A stretch of DNA of 64,000 nucleotides, taken from assembly GCA_964017155.1 (NCBI GenBank), contig OZ024857.1, positions 23,828,655-23,892,654 on the forward strand, in the 5' to 3' direction. Both the position numbers and the translations under genes were made by a program. Source of the stretch: Oasisia sp. SBJ-2009. Its lineage: Eukaryota; Annelida; Polychaeta; Sabellida; Siboglinidae. Below the pieces are notes generated by a model. It did no database searches and was not told the DNA's origin. It was given only the letters and a program-made list of their open reading frames with translations. Shown here in pieces: positions 23,570-35,088 of this stretch; position 1 is the stretch's first letter; every line of letters starts with the position of its first letter.

Positions 23570-24100
23570 CCGACAAGACAAGAAACAGAGGGTGGCATTT
23601 GGAGAACAAGAATACATTATACATGTACATGAGCAATTAAAACAAAAAAGTATTGTTACGTGGTGGTCACATGGTACATAAAGTGCCGTCTTCCTGTGAC
23701 CACAAAACAAACTTATAAAGTACAGATACATATATACTTATACACATAGAATCACAAATTCGCTGTTCTGAATATAATTTATTTGACAATATAATTTATT
23801 TGACAACGGACTGGGAGAATGTTAAAAACATTGATAATCTTTTGTAAATCCAAAACAGTTTGTCTTTTTAAATAAACGATTTTAGTTACACTCTACACAT
23901 CTGGGATTTAGGCAATGCACATGATTAGGGTAGCTAGATAGATTAGATAGTGTTTAGATATCACAGATTTGAATTTATGTCGGGATTTGAGATTTTGAAT
24001 CTTATAATCAAGGTTATTCCATAGTTTTGTAAAATGATGTAAAGGTAACTTAGAAGAAAAATGTGAGACCAATGAGACCAATGTAGAGACCAATCCTCAA
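23570..24100 (-). mobile_element. LINE 3' end, minus strand
   Basis: The minus frame at 24093-23908 includes LPLHHFTKLWNNLDYKIQNL then KSRHKFKSVISKHYL, the usual C-terminal W-N-x-L...F-K pattern of LINE reverse-transcriptase proteins. Downstream, 23710-23640 matches the repeat at 37640-37690 (TTCCTGTGACC, TCACATGG). It is a 5'-truncated copy. Confidence 0.55.
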
Positions 24101-24720
24101 AATGAATGACAGCCTAGATCCACAAATTTCCATCAACTTTTCCCATCATGTTCTCAGTAGACCTATATTATATATAAACTAGTTTCTAAACAGATCTGTA
24201 GAACAAATAAATCCATTTAGAGAACAAAATATCAATAACAAAACATCATAAACAAGACTTCCATGCACAAATCTGATAGAAACTGCCTACAAAATAAAAG
24301 CACGTGGTAGCTTGTTTTTGTAAACAACGCCTCTTAGCCAATCATAAGTCGCCATCGTGGTCACGTGAATTCGGCTACTTGAAATCTCGGAAAACTTGCT
24401 GATCAACATCCATGAACATCAACTTTATCAAATTATTATTCCAGTAAATTGTGAAGTTTTACGAATGGTAACATACATAAAACCAACTTAAGACTAATAT
24501 TAATTGAATTAAACACACGATTATACATATGTTTGACACATTTCCAGGATCAATTTCTTTAGGATTCCTTGAAATACGCCGGCTGGCTGAGATCGAAATG
24601 GGATTTCCATATATCAAGAAAACCACTTTAGCGATGATAAAAAGCCACGAAATTTATCGATCAATACCTAAATTTAACTTTTTATATGTTTAAAAAAACA
24701 AGTATTTACCTTACTGGTAG

Positions 24721-24860
24721 TGGATGATGATTTAGTGGAGTTTTATAAGCCTTCGTTTCGATCCAAAAAATCGCGGGAACAGGAGCACAGTTTTGAAAAA
24801 TACAAACTCGAGGCTATGATGGAAGATGTGTTATACGTCATCGATATGTTCCCTGCATAA
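24721..24860 (+). CDS. Possible terminal exon, unrecognised product
   Basis: After an AG at 24719-24720 a plus frame reads VDDDLVEFYKPSFRSKKSRE, continues through EKYKLEAMMEDVLYVIDMFPA and stops at TAA 24858-24860. Composition is protein-like (charged, few rare residues) and the sequence is more GC-rich than its surroundings. No partner exon was found, the upstream polypyrimidine tract is weak, and no family was recognised. It could also be a transposon remnant. Confidence 0.3.
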
Positions 24861-25110
24861 AAGACAGCCAAGTTATTTGCAGTGCGCAATCCGTCGATCG
24901 GGACGCAGTCCATAATAATTATTGTCAAACGGTACATCAATTTTACGTATAATTTCGTGCCTTCAGTGCGTCAGCTTCATTTAGTTTACTATGATTATAA
25001 TGCTTTCATAATAAATACTTTCATTTGTTCGCTACCCAGCGTAGACATACCAACCACGTCGTCTGATTCCACTAAATGTTTCACATGACCCATTGTCATG
25101 TAACCGCCTA

Positions 25111-25362
25111 GCCTCGTTCTCAGGCCGAATTTGAAATTACAAATTAAATAAGGATACCTTTTTGTCAGATAATGCTGTATTATAAAACAAACTATTCTAA
25201 ATTAAACTTATTATTACACAACATAAAAAAACATAAAATTACAGTTGTTTATAAAATAGGAAATACGCAGGATTAGCCAGTATCCGTGAGGTAGCGGCAT
25301 TGTTTAGCGAGGGGCAGAGCCTTCTAGATTATGTATCAGAGGCTCTGGCGAGGGGTTTAAAA
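25111..25362. mobile_element. Partial hAT-like copy of the same family as the adjacent palindrome
   Basis: Begins TAGCCTCGTTCTCAGGCCGAA and carries the family's internal boxes (TACAGTTGTTTATAAAATAGG, CAGTATCCGTGAGG) before giving way to the next copy at 25363. The end structure is incomplete. Confidence 0.6.
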
Positions 25363-26626
25363 TAGCCTCGGTTACCCAGACTCCGTGAGGTGGCAGCACT
25401 TTTAAGCCCCCTCAACTCCGCCTGGGACAGTATATGGGCTTAAGTTTCTACATCCGGGCAGCCTTACCCCAGATTAGGGTAGAGACGCTGATTGGCTCTC
25501 AGGCCAACTATGAAATAAAAATTCAAATAACGATATACTTTTACAAGATAATAATATCATATGAAAAGTATTCACCATTGAACTTATATTAACACAAAAG
25601 TAAGTAAAAATTCAAATTTACCGTTGTTTATAAAATAAGAATTACGGCAGGATTAACCAGTATCCGTGAGGTGGCAGCATTGTCTAGCTCGACACGGATA
25701 GCATACAAATTAAATAAGGAAACCTTTTGATCAAATAATGCTGTATTATAAAAACTATTAAAAATTAAACTTATATTAACACAAAATAAATAGAAATACA
25801 AATTTGCAGTTGTTTAAAAAAAATATATATTACGGCAGTGTCCGTGAGGTGGCAGCATTTTATAGATCACGGCTGCTACCCAAACAAAAGCCGTTAATGT
25901 AGCCAGACTGTGTTCTCGGCGTAGTTCCGCAGCCGAACGACAGTCGGTTAAGCGAGACCTAGTCTTTTAAACCTAGTTTAAAAGTGCTGCCACATCACGG
26001 CGTCTGGGTAACCGAGGCTACGCGCATTGTAGTCTCGCTTAACCGACTGTCGGTCGGCTGCGGAACTACGCCGAAAAGACAGTCTGGCCACATTAACGGC
26101 TTTTGTTTGGTATCCGCGCGTGATCTATACAATACTGCCACCTCACGGACACTGCCGTAATATATATTTTTATAAACAACTGCAAATTTGTATATGTATT
26201 TATTTTGTGTTGATATAAGTTTAATTTTGAATAGTTTTTATAATACAGCATTATTTGATCAAAAGGTTTCCTTATTTAATTTGTATGCTATCCGTGTCGG
26301 GCTAGACAATGCTGCCACCTCACGGATAGTGGTTAATCCTGCCGTAATTCTTATTTTATAAACAACGGTAAATTTGAATTTTTACTTACTTTTGTGTTAA
26401 TATAAGTTCAATGGTGAATACTTTTCATATGATATTATTATCTTGTAAAACGATATCGTTATTTTAATTTTTATTTCCTAGTTGGCCTGAGAGCCAATCA
26501 GCGTCTCTACCCTAATCTGGGGTAAGGCTGCCCGGATGTAGAAACTTAAGCCCATATACTGTCCCAGGCAGAGTTGAGGGGGCTTAAAAGTGCTGCCACC
26601 TCACGGAGTCTGGGTAACTGAGGCTA
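25363..26626. mobile_element. 1.26-kb palindrome: two hAT-like copies in inverted orientation
   Basis: Left arm 25363-25961 (599 bp) and right arm 26030-26626 (597 bp) are reverse complements with few differences, separated by 68 bp. Each arm is a full copy of the element also seen at 14190-15102: TAGCCTCGGTTACCC at one end, the TAGTCTCGCTTAACC inverse at the other, and internal GTGAGGTGGCAGCA boxes. The spacer holds the terminal 45 bp of a further copy. CGCGCATTG flanks the right arm on both sides (26021-26029, 26627-26635), consistent with a 9-bp target duplication. Confidence 0.85.
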
Positions 26627-27059
26627 CGCGCATTGCCGCCCACACTTCGGATTGCAGTAGAATTATCTGGGGGGAGACCCGAGGGGAAATGTTGTTGAAG
26701 ACACTTTGCCGGAGTTTTAGCGAGCACATATGCTTTTGGCCTTTGCCTTGTTATATTTTGCGTTTTGGTGACATATTTATAGACATATTTTGTGAACATA
26801 AATCGGCGACGTATCAATATTTTTAGTCACCTAGATGTCGTCAATTTTACAAAGAAAGAAACACGGTTCTCAAGGACAATATATGTTTAATCACGCCTCA
26901 CATTGTTGAACCTGAACACAATTCGCAGGGATAAAAAGAGCTTTCACATTTCACGAGGAACTAATTTTGCAAATCACGGATCTCGATTAAAATACTCCAT
27001 ACATCACTCTAGTAGCATACGTTTAGTAAAACCTCGAGTATTCCTGATGAAATGCATTA

Positions 27060-27460
27060 CATAAAAATAATAATAATTATTATTATTATAACATTTCTAT
27101 AGCGCCTATATCCTTAAAAAGTTCAAGCTCAGAGGCGCAACAAACAAAATCATTTGGCTAGTCATACACGGGGACAGCCAAAAGTTGTCATTGGAGCATG
27201 GAACCGCCTAAAATGTATGGTGGAAAATCAATTTTAAACAAATATGTTTAAAGTTTTTTTTTACGAAAGGTGTCTATAGTTTCAAAAGATTTAATTGTAA
27301 TAGGAAGTTGATTCCAAATGAATGGCGCAGCCACAGATAAATCACGTTTGCCAATATTCAGCTTAGTTTTAGAAACAAAAATTTGTTTTTAAACGGATGA
27401 TCTGAGGGTCCTAGAGATATAAGAGAAATGTAGCAGATTAACTAAGTCTAAAGTATATCG
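27060..27460 (-). mobile_element. Dispersed LINE/SINE-type repeat with (TTA)n 3' tail, minus strand
   Basis: On the minus strand the unit ends GGCGCTATAGAAATGTTATA followed by (ATT)n, the form usual for CR1/L2-like LINE tails. No RT frame remains. The 5' limit is approximate. Confidence 0.5.
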
Positions 27461-28293
27461 GTTGTTGAATAGAAAGAGTACGGTATGTAACTTGTTAAGT
27501 AGCCGTAGTGATGGTGATAAACGGGGGGACGTGACGACGCAACAACGGAGGCTGCTTATAGGAAACAGGCTTCCATGTAATGTTGGCGAGGAGATGATTG
27601 TTGCCGAAACATTACCGGAACATATGTATTTGCTGGTTCCTGGTTCCGCATGGCAAGATATTTTTCAAATATTTGGTGGCGCCACCTTCCGACTGATATT
27701 TATTCCCATTACACCGGCATCTGCAATTTCTATGCACTGTTGCCTTTGAGAAACTGTTTTCTGTTTTTTTAGTTAATGTTGTTTATTTATGTCCACAGCT
27801 GATTACATCATATCGCCTAATCGTATGCTAATAACAGACCGTTACGGTTTTTACAAGCTCTGAAAAATTTATACCCGAGCGCTACCTGGTGATTGTCTTC
27901 TTACATCGTCTGAAACGCGGGAAACGTGCAAGATGAATTTTATTGAAATGACGATTATTTCGAGTGTTTGAGGTTAGTTGTGCTAAAAACAATATTTGTA
28001 ATGGGAACATGCATAACAAATGTTTACTTCTTACCTTCTTAAATGGACTACGTATAATATATTATTGTATGTTGGTTTTTGCGAGAGTAGACGATTAGGT
28101 TTAATTTGGCGCAAACGCGTTTTCACTATTTTCGGCCTTCGCCTCGGCTCGGGGATCGCGTTTTCTCGTTCCACAGTAATCTACTACTAAGACAGTTTTT
28201 GTCATATTTAATAAGCAGTCGATTAAGTGAAGCATCCATGGCTCATCCCAGTTAGTGTCAGTCAGGTTAACAAAGTCTAAGTCTAAGAAGTCC

Positions 28294-29675
28294 AGTAGGG
28301 GAAGTAGGGGCATGTCCGCACACTTAAGGTGAAACAAGCTATAGATAATGCACTGTGTGTGCTAAGATGGCGATATTTAGTATTCAGAATGAGCAATCAT
28401 ATTACTTTGTTGTTAGTTAGTTAAGAAATCGCATATCCCATCAGTTATTTTAATATTTGGTCAAATGTAGAGGCATAGCTTTGTGCGGACATGCCCCATG
28501 GTACGGGGCATAGCCGCATACTGTGTGCGGTTATGCCCCAGGAATGTCGAAACAACAGCTGGTTTTACTGAGCTGACCATTAACTGCAATAATAATAATA
28601 TGTATTGGTATGTGTACACTACTGACACGTGCATTACTATAAAAAAATCAAAGAACACAAATCAACGGTTTCAAGTTTACATATATACGTAAAGTTTAGA
28701 AAATACAGTGACCTTGAATCATAGTCCACGTTTATTCCTGCTTGAGAGTCAAAGCAAACAACAGCATGATTTTGTAACGGGGAAAGTCAAAGTTTGCAAC
28801 CCAGCTTGTCTGAAGCCTTCTAGCTAAAACAGCATAGTTTCGTAACTAAAGTCAAACTAAAAACTCAGTTTGTCGGCTGTGCGAGCATGGCTTTCTATGG
28901 ACTAACGTATACGGGGTAACGGGCAAAGTTCTATATTATAGATTATACATCATTTGTCATCTTGGTTATTTTAGTCTATGAGCAATGATCAATTAAGCTT
29001 TATGTATTTAACGGTCCTGATGATACACAACATGGGAAATGTGACGTCAGCACGATATAGCCTATTACACATTGACGAAGCGATGAATGATATAATAAGT
29101 TTGATAATATTAAATAATTATTAATAATTATTAATAATCATCATATAGTATTTCACATCAAAGTTTCCTATAATATGTGTGGTAAGCAACTGAACTATCT
29201 AAATATGTATCTAAGTAGACTACATAATATTATAAGCACTGATGCACGAAATACGTCTGCACAGCGGGTGGGGCATGATCACACAGGCCTGTGCGAACAT
29301 GCCCCAAGCATCCAATACGTGAATAATTCTGAATTGCGCGAAAATGCTACTTATGAATGTATCCTTTATTTCACACATCATAAAACATTAAAATGCAATT
29401 TGGAATTATGATAGAAAATGTATATGCACGTCTTATAGTTAAAATAATACACATAACAGCATATGAGTAAAATTACATCAGTGTTTACGAAAATAACATT
29501 TTATGTCATAACTTTTTAATTATTCATTTCTATCAAAAAGTATATGCAAGTCGTTGATTTGGGGGTTAGACGATGCCGCTTAGCATGATTCGACTAACCA
29601 GATGTTACGCGATGCGCAAATAATAGGGTGTGCGGACATGCCTCAGTGTGCGGATATGTCCCTACTTCCCCTACT
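28294..29675. mobile_element. 1.38-kb TIR element with subterminal GCGGACATGCCCC repeats
   Basis: 30-bp terminal inverted repeats (28294-28323 and 29646-29675) start AGTAGGGGAAGTAGGG and match at 28 positions. The motif GGGGCATGTCCGCAC recurs in both orientations inside (28478-28494, 28507-28521, 28528-28541, 29269-29305, 29628-29643), forming internal hairpins. No long frame and no clear target duplication. The superfamily is not assigned. Confidence 0.75.
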
Positions 29676-29786
29676 AGTATAGGCTAGCGTGTGGGTACCT
29701 TTCATCGACAGGATCCCTAATGATCGACCGTTTCAACTTTCATAAAAGCAATAAATTTTGTGATTTGGTATTGACTGTTACTGTAC

Positions 29787-29825
29787 TAACGTACGTAATT
29801 GTATAATATACAATTACATACGTTA
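29787..29825. repeat. 39-bp near-perfect palindrome
   Basis: TAACGTACGTAATTGTAT is followed by a 3-bp centre and its inverse with one mismatch. It may form a hairpin or be a MITE remnant; no transcript context is visible. Confidence 0.6.
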
Positions 29826-29829
29826 TTAT

Positions 29830-32518
29830 GTGTAAACAAATACGCCAACTGATGTCATGCCCGGGCCATGGGCGCATCCATGTTGTATGACACATCTTTA
29901 CTCAGAGTCAGGTTTATATGCAGAACGCGCACGGTCCCCCTGTGACCTATTGGGTGAGAAGGTAATCACTGCCGGTATTTTGTTACCAAATTGTATCAAA
30001 CTATTTTTTTGTGTTTGTAGAAATCGTCAATGAATATGCTTTGAATAGAGAATAATTTAAATTGTGTAACTTTACATCAAAGGCGAATAAAATGCGGAAA
30101 ACTACGCAAAAACGGTCGATCATGGGTACCCCGACGTTAGTACTTCCTTGGGGTGTCAGGACTCAGATGACATGTGTTTGGACTAGTTCTATTGCTCATG
30201 TTGAGTTTCCAGTAACTATGTTACATTAAGTCTTTTCTCAGCCGCTTACAGCCACGGAACGAAATAAGTTTTTTTTTTATGAGAACCGCCGCAGCTTCAG
30301 TACCACTGGGTCTGGTCCATTCCGCATTGTCTCATCCTCACAAATCAGGGGTCGTTGACGTTGTGCTACGTTTCGTCATCACTATCTGTGGGAACAGAAC
30401 AAATACCCACCCCAATTTGAAGATGGATACGCAACTGGTGGGAATCCCAATATATCATGACCAATTCATGTCCTAAACAATGCATGTAACTTGAAATCAC
30501 CTAAAATAATCCCGACACTCTCAACGTTTTGCTTTTTATTGGGAGGCAGAACCATAAGGCCTATACCACTGCATTGCCTCCCCCCACCAATATTATACAA
30601 GGTGCAGTTGCCGGACCCCTTGCCCCCATTTTTCTGCACAAAGTGCCAGCGTTTTGAAATGTTTTTGTGCATGTATGCATGCATGCATGCATGCTTGCGG
30701 TTGACACATTTTCACAGCTGTCTGTCTCATTGTAACTTCTGATTTACTGGCGGCAGAACCAGATATCTCAGTCCTTAGCCTCGTAATACTACAGTAAGTC
30801 TGTTGAAGCTGTATACCATCTGTGACATAGTGTTTATTGTGTCATGGCATTGTTGTAAGTTTGAATGGTGCTTCTGTGAAATGTTCAAATATACTGAAAT
30901 AGTTTTTGAAACGTTAAAATATTAAACACAACTATATTGTGTAGCATGTTGGCCTGGTCGCAACTTCCCAGAGTTGATCTTTGAAGTTTGCTTAGATTTC
31001 ATTTTGATGTTTCCTGTTCCCACAAACAGAACCGTAAATGAAACCAAGTAAAACTGGTTCGACAAACTACATGCATTACTGATACTTGCCACCCCTGGAT
31101 TGGAAATGTAGTTGATCATACCAATGATTGTTTTGGTTTATCTAACTAGTTTAACATGAATTAATTTTACTTTTTTTCAGTGTTCACGACAGTGAAGATG
31201 AACATAGCTGAATCACATGCCCACCGGAATATTATATACCACTGTCAAAATCAGGTGCAGTACATGTACTAAAAATCACATGATGTGATAAGAAAGTTAA
31301 TTCAGAACACTGTAATCAAAACATTGTTAACCACACCAAAACACAAACACAAACAGACAAATTTAACTATAATGCTACAATCTATAATGTTTGAAAGGGG
31401 TAAATTTGGAGTCAATGACTTTTGTGTTAATTTACCCTGTCACATTCAAAGTATAAAATAAGCAAATATCTTTTACACATACACTGTAATACAATTAAAA
31501 GAGATGGTCCACAACCAGATATTTATTAAATAAAAGATTCTTACATGACTCTCACATGACATGCTTTATGTTTATAATTTATGCTATTTTTCATCCATAG
31601 TTATACACAGTGCCTCAGGCCACTGCAAAATTATAAATTCCCTTTGTTTTTATTTTGTTTTTATTGATAAGTACTGCATACTTTAAATGTCAGTGTTTTA
31701 TGTACCAATGTACTTAAAAAGCTGGCTTAATTATATATATCATAAAAAATGTAAATAGGGTATTTCATGTAAAACCAATTCTTAAAAACATGTGGCAGCA
31801 GTTAATTTTATATGGTTCCTGGCAACATCTTTGAAGCTAAGCAATAAAGTGCTAAGTAGTCTTAATATATGTAAATTATGCACATTGCTTTGAGCTATCC
31901 ACCATTTTTAGGACAACTTGAATGTAGTAATGTTAATGCTGTGTATATGATGTTTCTCGTGTGTGCATTTGTTGAAATCAGACATCACTGTAATGTTTAC
32001 ATATTCGGTATGTCATATGTTTACACTAGAACAACTTATTAGTCTAACACTGTTGTAAATGACAATGGTAGGCAATATGACTGGTAGACAAAACTAGACA
32101 TGTTCTAAAATTATCTGAGATATGAAACCATAACATTCATCACATTTACTGGGATGCTTCATTGGCACATAGTCTACAACTCCACAGGCAAGCCAGACTA
32201 AACACAGACACTTGAGACAAATATACAAGAACTCAGATTTAACCTCAACACACAAAACAATATATGCAAGCATGGTGGCCCAGAGGAGTGTTGATAAAAA
32301 CTTCCAGCTGTCAGTGAGGACCATCCAAAATATGACATTTGGTGAAACATAAACCCCAACACGTGTGTCGGACAGGGAATGTGAACACGACTGATGGCAT
32401 TAAGAAGGAATGGAACATGCTCACCCAGATATCCTTCTCACTTGTCACTCCAATAATATATTTGGAAAGGAATGAAGATGCGTAAAAACTTCATTTTTTG
32501 CGGCTACAGCTGCTTGAG
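29830..32518. other. Non-coding, AT-rich
   Basis: No splice-bounded coding island was recognised. It holds a (TGCA)n run at 30672-30694 and a dispersed repeat near 31345-31445 that also occurs at 44530-44630 (GAAAGGGGTAAATTTG, then AGTCAATGACTTTT). Confidence 0.5.
31345..31445. repeat. Dispersed repeat, copy 1
   Basis: Shares about 90 bp with 44530-44630: CAATCTATAATGT/CAATATACAATGT, GAAAGGGGTAAATTTG, GTCAATGACTTTT, TTACCC. Probably a mobile-element 3' fragment; the family was not recognised. Confidence 0.55.
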
Positions 32519-32524
32519 TTTATT
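32519..32524 (-). terminator. Poly(A) signal for the minus-strand exon
   Basis: AATAAA on the minus strand, about 140 bp downstream of the stop at 32665. It supports the call of a 3'-terminal exon but could be chance in AT-rich DNA. Confidence 0.35.
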
Positions 32525-32664
32525 GCGCCTGACACCAGTTGAACGCGGAGCCGGAGCCGTGCAACGGTTTTCTCCAGGTATTACCTATTCTCCAGCTCGG
32601 GGGCAGCAATAAAAAGTATACCTTTGGCGATGCGGCAGAAATGGGTGTAATAAAATGATAAACG

Positions 32665-33002
32665 TCAGTTTGTGTGAAGACGGAGCGAGGCAGTGATGAG
32701 ACAGACAGGGGATGTGTGGTGGAGGTGTGAGTTAAGTGCTCCGCCAGGCAGTGCTGGGACTTGTGGACTGACAACCGGGGTGCTCTGGGGCAGAGTTGTG
32801 TGTGAACTAAGCCAGTCGTTCCTGTCTTCCATGTTTGTTCTTTCAATCAGCAAGTCGGTGCTTTGACATTGTCGATGGGATCCGCATGGGATGGGGCAGG
32901 TAGATCCTTCATCGTCCACGAAGCGGAATGTTCCACCGTCTCTAAACAGGTCCCATATGCCGTAGAACGTAGTAATGACATCATCGTGGATGGACGGGAA
33001 GA
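32665..33002 (-). CDS. Probable terminal exon on the minus strand, product unrecognised
   Basis: On the minus strand a strong acceptor (TTACTTCTTGCAG) ends at 33003. The frame then runs FPSIHDDVITTFYGIWDLFR, DGGTFRFVDDEGSTCPIPCG and on to a stop at 32667-32665, about 112 residues, entering in phase 1. The first 60 residues look strongly protein-like; the last 40 are Ser/Thr/Pro/His-rich. A poly(A) signal on the same strand lies at 32524-32519, about 140 bp past the stop. No domain was recognised, and the upstream exon, which should lie at higher coordinates, was not found. Confidence 0.5.
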
Positions 33003-33959
33003 CTGCAAGAAGTAACATAGTGAAACACGAGTATTAGCATGGATATCATTCACGTCAGGCACTTGTATTCCTGAGCCGAATTTCAAGTGTTTCTATTGGA
33101 AATGTATCGCCATGGAGACTGACTATCATATGTGTGGGATAATAAACCCGACCACATGGAGGTGATCCAGCCAGCTTCATTGCTCCGGCTCTCGTCAAAG
33201 TGCCAATGCATCACTTCATCGACTGATGATCCAGAACTAAGCACGGATTATAGCCACATGACTGTGCGGGATTGCATTCTATCTGCCGATAGATCAGCAC
33301 GACACATCTACTGCTCATAAGGACACGTACAGCCTGCGCAGAATGGGTAGTAATGACACTGTGTGACACACGTGCCTTGAAAAAGTAGCGTAATACTGAT
33401 TTGGTTAATTTATTTTATATCTATTAGTAAAAATCAACTGGCAAAACATGTAGCTGGATTTTATACACTTCTGGAACAAGCGTTTCCAGGTAACTGCAAT
33501 TAACTGCAAGCAAGGAAAACACATCTATAGACATCTACAGCCACGAAACCACTTTCATTTGCATTCTTCATTGAAAAACATTTTCCAGTGATTGGTTATT
33601 TTGAAATTTTGAGGAAATCTATCCAGGAAATGAATAATTTTTTAATATTATTTAGAGAACATAGAAAATAGTGTTTCATAAAGACAATATTGGACTGTGA
33701 CTGCACTAAAATTTGTCTGAATAGTGGCTGGAACATATAAAATCTTTGCTGGTTGCACTGGAAACAGAGACGAGACTCCAGTTGGGATTAAGTGGTACCT
33801 GTGCACCCTGCTGGCTGGCTGTACATTGGCTAGACTACACCTCCCCCTGAGGAACTCTGTATGTAAACAAACTACGCACCCTTGGCTCGCTCACATGTCA
33901 GTGGGTGGCTGGAGGTGGTAGTGCAGGTGAACAGCTGACCACTGGTCAAGCCGACTGAC

Positions 33960-34073
33960 CATGTTGACAGGGAGACTGTGCTGTGGGAGTCGCCGTGACG
34001 AAGACGTCTACCATGTGACCCATTCGGACACTCCGACGGAGTACAGCCGGACTACCACTCTCAACACTCTGGT
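33960..34073 (+). CDS. Candidate first coding exon (N-terminal 38 or so residues), product unrecognised
   Basis: ATG at 33960 opens MLTGRLCCGSRRDEDVYHVT, continues HSDTPTEYSRTTTLNTL and meets a GTACGT donor in phase 0 at about 34071-34074. The segment is GC-rich and codon-like against AT-rich flanks. The basic/cysteine start (GRLCCGSRR) would suit a palmitoylated N-terminus; this is inference. No downstream exon is certain within the window. It is one of four ATG-to-donor islands ending in phase 0. Confidence 0.45.
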
Positions 34074-34575
34074 ACGTGAAGTTTTGTATATCGAATAACA
34101 CCGCATATGTCTTGAGTCTTTTCTCTTACCCAGAACCTCATCTGAAGACACAAGTGTTGGTACTACAGTGTAACCTTCCTATTAAGGTCACCTGAATAGT
34201 GAGGGGACCCTGTTAGCAAAATAATGTCTGATCATTAAATTGAACTTTCGTACAGATTTAACCAGATTTAACAAGATTGCTCCCCTGAGAATTACATTCA
34301 GATGACAGATGAACCAGGAAGCCTTTGGCTTATCGAGAGTCCAGCCGTTGTTTCCCATGACCAGTATGTTACTCCTGCCATTAGTTGGTTGTGGGATTGT
34401 TCTAAGATGACACAAATTCTGCATTTAAATTGATACCAGTACTGACATTCACAAATCTCCAGATTCTGCCAAGACAACTGGAAAATATATTCATAAGTCA
34501 GTGTCTGACATCCACATTTAGTGCGTGACGTGGTTCTTAATGTGTTCTAAAAAATAATGATCCAATATCAACTGA

Positions 34576-34764
34576 CCGTTGTATGATTTAACTTACTTTG
34601 GAGCAAAAATTGGTCGATGAGTACGAAGTTTCGATCCGTCACATACAGGCCTTGTTCATGTACTGGTGTCACATGTGTTGGCTCAAATTTCAGCAGGATA
34701 ATTTGGTTGTAGATGGCAGGCAAATGGTATCCCTGGTCTCTGTTCATGGTAGGGGCTCTCTGTT

Positions 34765-34832
<68 letters not shown>

Positions 34833-35078
34833 CTGCCTTCACTTTTCTCTTGTGCCAGTTGGATTCACAGGTCAGTACTTTAGTGTTCTTCATGGACACT
34901 GAATGTCCTGTGGCCCGGCAATGATCTCGCCGAAATCTGAGCCAACATGTGACACCAGTACATGAACAAGGCCTGTAGCTGACTGGTTGAAATGGCATAC
35001 TCATTGAATTTTTTTGGCTAAAAAAACAGTTAAATCATGCAATAAACCATTCTTGGAGCCAAGAACAATAATATTCAC
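34576..35078 (-). mobile_element. 5'-truncated Penelope-like element 3' end with inverted extension and 10-bp target duplication
   Basis: Exact duplication TATCAACTGA at 34566-34575 and 35079-35088. On the minus strand it encodes the C-terminus of the Penelope-like polyprotein (endonuclease region): DHCRATGHSVSMKNTKVLT, NWHKRKVKAAIYI, then after an expanded (TA)n, KQREPLPTMNRDQGYHLPAI. The 5' side is an inverted copy of part of the 3' tail. The (TA)n at 34769-34831 sits inside the former coding frame. Same family as 56884-57344. Confidence 0.8.
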
Positions 35079-35088
35079 TATCAACTGA

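Noticed and set aside
33724..33921. 65-residue frame upstream of the 33960 candidate exon
   Set aside because: Contains chance Cys/Leu/Trp-rich sequence and no donor in frame; more likely promoter or 5' UTR.
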